NCBI GenBank assembly: GCA_040002995.1
Contig: JBDUDK010000132.1
Span: 1 to 22,895 of the forward strand
DNA from: JBDUDK01 sp040002995
Lineage (GTDB): Bacteria; Actinomycetota; Acidimicrobiia; Acidimicrobiales; Ilumatobacteraceae
DNA: 22,895 bases
Reading direction: 5' to 3'
The number at the start of each line of letters is the position of its first letter. Position 1 is the first letter of the stretch. Shown here one piece after another: positions 22,745-22,895 of this stretch. The notes below the pieces were generated by a model, which did not search any database, had not been told where the DNA came from, and saw only the letters and a program-made list of their open reading frames with translations. The position numbers were made by a program, and so were the translations under genes.

Positions 22745-22895
22745 CTAGGCGTCGTACTGGCCGCCGAGTTCCGCGGCCTGCGGCCTGCCTTTGTGGCCGG
22801 CCTCTTGAAGGATCGGCGGGACTTCGGGGTCGGAGACAAAGCTCTGCCAGCCCTCGGCATCCCAGTCGAAGAGCACCCAGACGCGGTCGTCCTCG
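22745..22895 (-). CDS. C-terminal end of a small conserved protein (cut by window edge)
   Basis: Reading the minus strand from 22894 gives 49 codons and a TAG stop at 22747-22745: EDDRVWVLFDWDAEGWQSFV, then SDPEVPPILQEAGHKGRPQA and AELGGQYDA. The composition and the 'V.VLFDWD..GW.SF..DPEVP.IL.EAG' pattern suggest the last strand and helix of a dimeric alpha/beta-barrel (antibiotic-biosynthesis-monooxygenase-like) protein. This is recognition by pattern, not by a catalytic residue. The start lies outside the window. It is upstream of and on the same strand as the DUF3303-like gene, with a 49-nt gap. Confidence 0.7.
   Translation of the reverse strand, partial: EDDRVWVLFDWDAEGWQSFVSDPEVPPILQEAGHKGRPQAAELGGQYDA

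Noticed and set aside
1..22895. Mobile element, phage, CRISPR or tRNA content
   Set aside because: No transposase, integrase, direct-repeat array, terminal inverted repeats with target duplications or cloverleaf was found on either strand.

Overview
The window reads as chromosomal DNA of a high-GC Actinomycetota, plausibly an uncultured member of Acidimicrobiia. This is inferred from gene content, not from a marker gene. The clues are two F420-type luciferase-like oxidoreductases, a TIGR03086-type DinB-like protein, a DUF5939-type adenylate cyclase, a cyclase/ATPase/LuxR giant regulator, many GTG starts, 1-13 nt gene overlaps and a probable leaderless promoter. There are 23 genes, two cut by the window edges. 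I found no rRNA, tRNA, CRISPR array, transposase or phage gene.

Left block (1-5998, all minus strand): a LuxR regulator with an all-helical repeat body lies upstream of two translationally coupled SnoaL/NTF2-fold proteins, a luciferase-like oxidoreductase and two overlapping ABC exporter half-transporters that should form a heterodimer. A 377-bp intergenic region (5999-6375) follows. Next comes a plus-strand gene for a two-pass membrane protein, closed by a strong hairpin terminator.

Middle block: 7104-8545 is a RES-domain toxin with an unusually long Xre/MbcA-like antitoxin, preceded by an inverted-repeat operator candidate. A second luciferase-like oxidoreductase (8604-9521) diverges from the most interesting locus. 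That locus is a four-gene plus-strand operon (9624-15380) whose neighbours all overlap by 4-13 nt. It encodes a DegT-type sugar aminotransferase, a Gfo/Idh/MocA oxidoreductase, a 778-residue fusion of glycosyltransferase + Ig-like domain + LpxD-like N-acyltransferase, and an acyl-AMP ligase. The gene set has the logic of making and transferring an N-acylated amino sugar. It resembles GnnA/GnnB plus LpxD chemistry but sits in a lineage not expected to make lipid A.

Right block: an adenylate cyclase converges on the operon. Then comes an ArsR - SRPBCC - DinB-like operon with 1-nt overlaps and a candidate promoter/operator. A TetR gene diverges from a cupin gene across a perfect 11-bp inverted repeat. 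A 963-residue regulator follows, with a degenerate cyclase domain, an NB-ARC-like ATPase, helical repeats and a LuxR HTH. Upstream of it lies a perfect 16-bp inverted repeat. The window ends with a DUF3303-like protein and the C-terminal end of a probable small alpha/beta-barrel (monooxygenase-like) protein.
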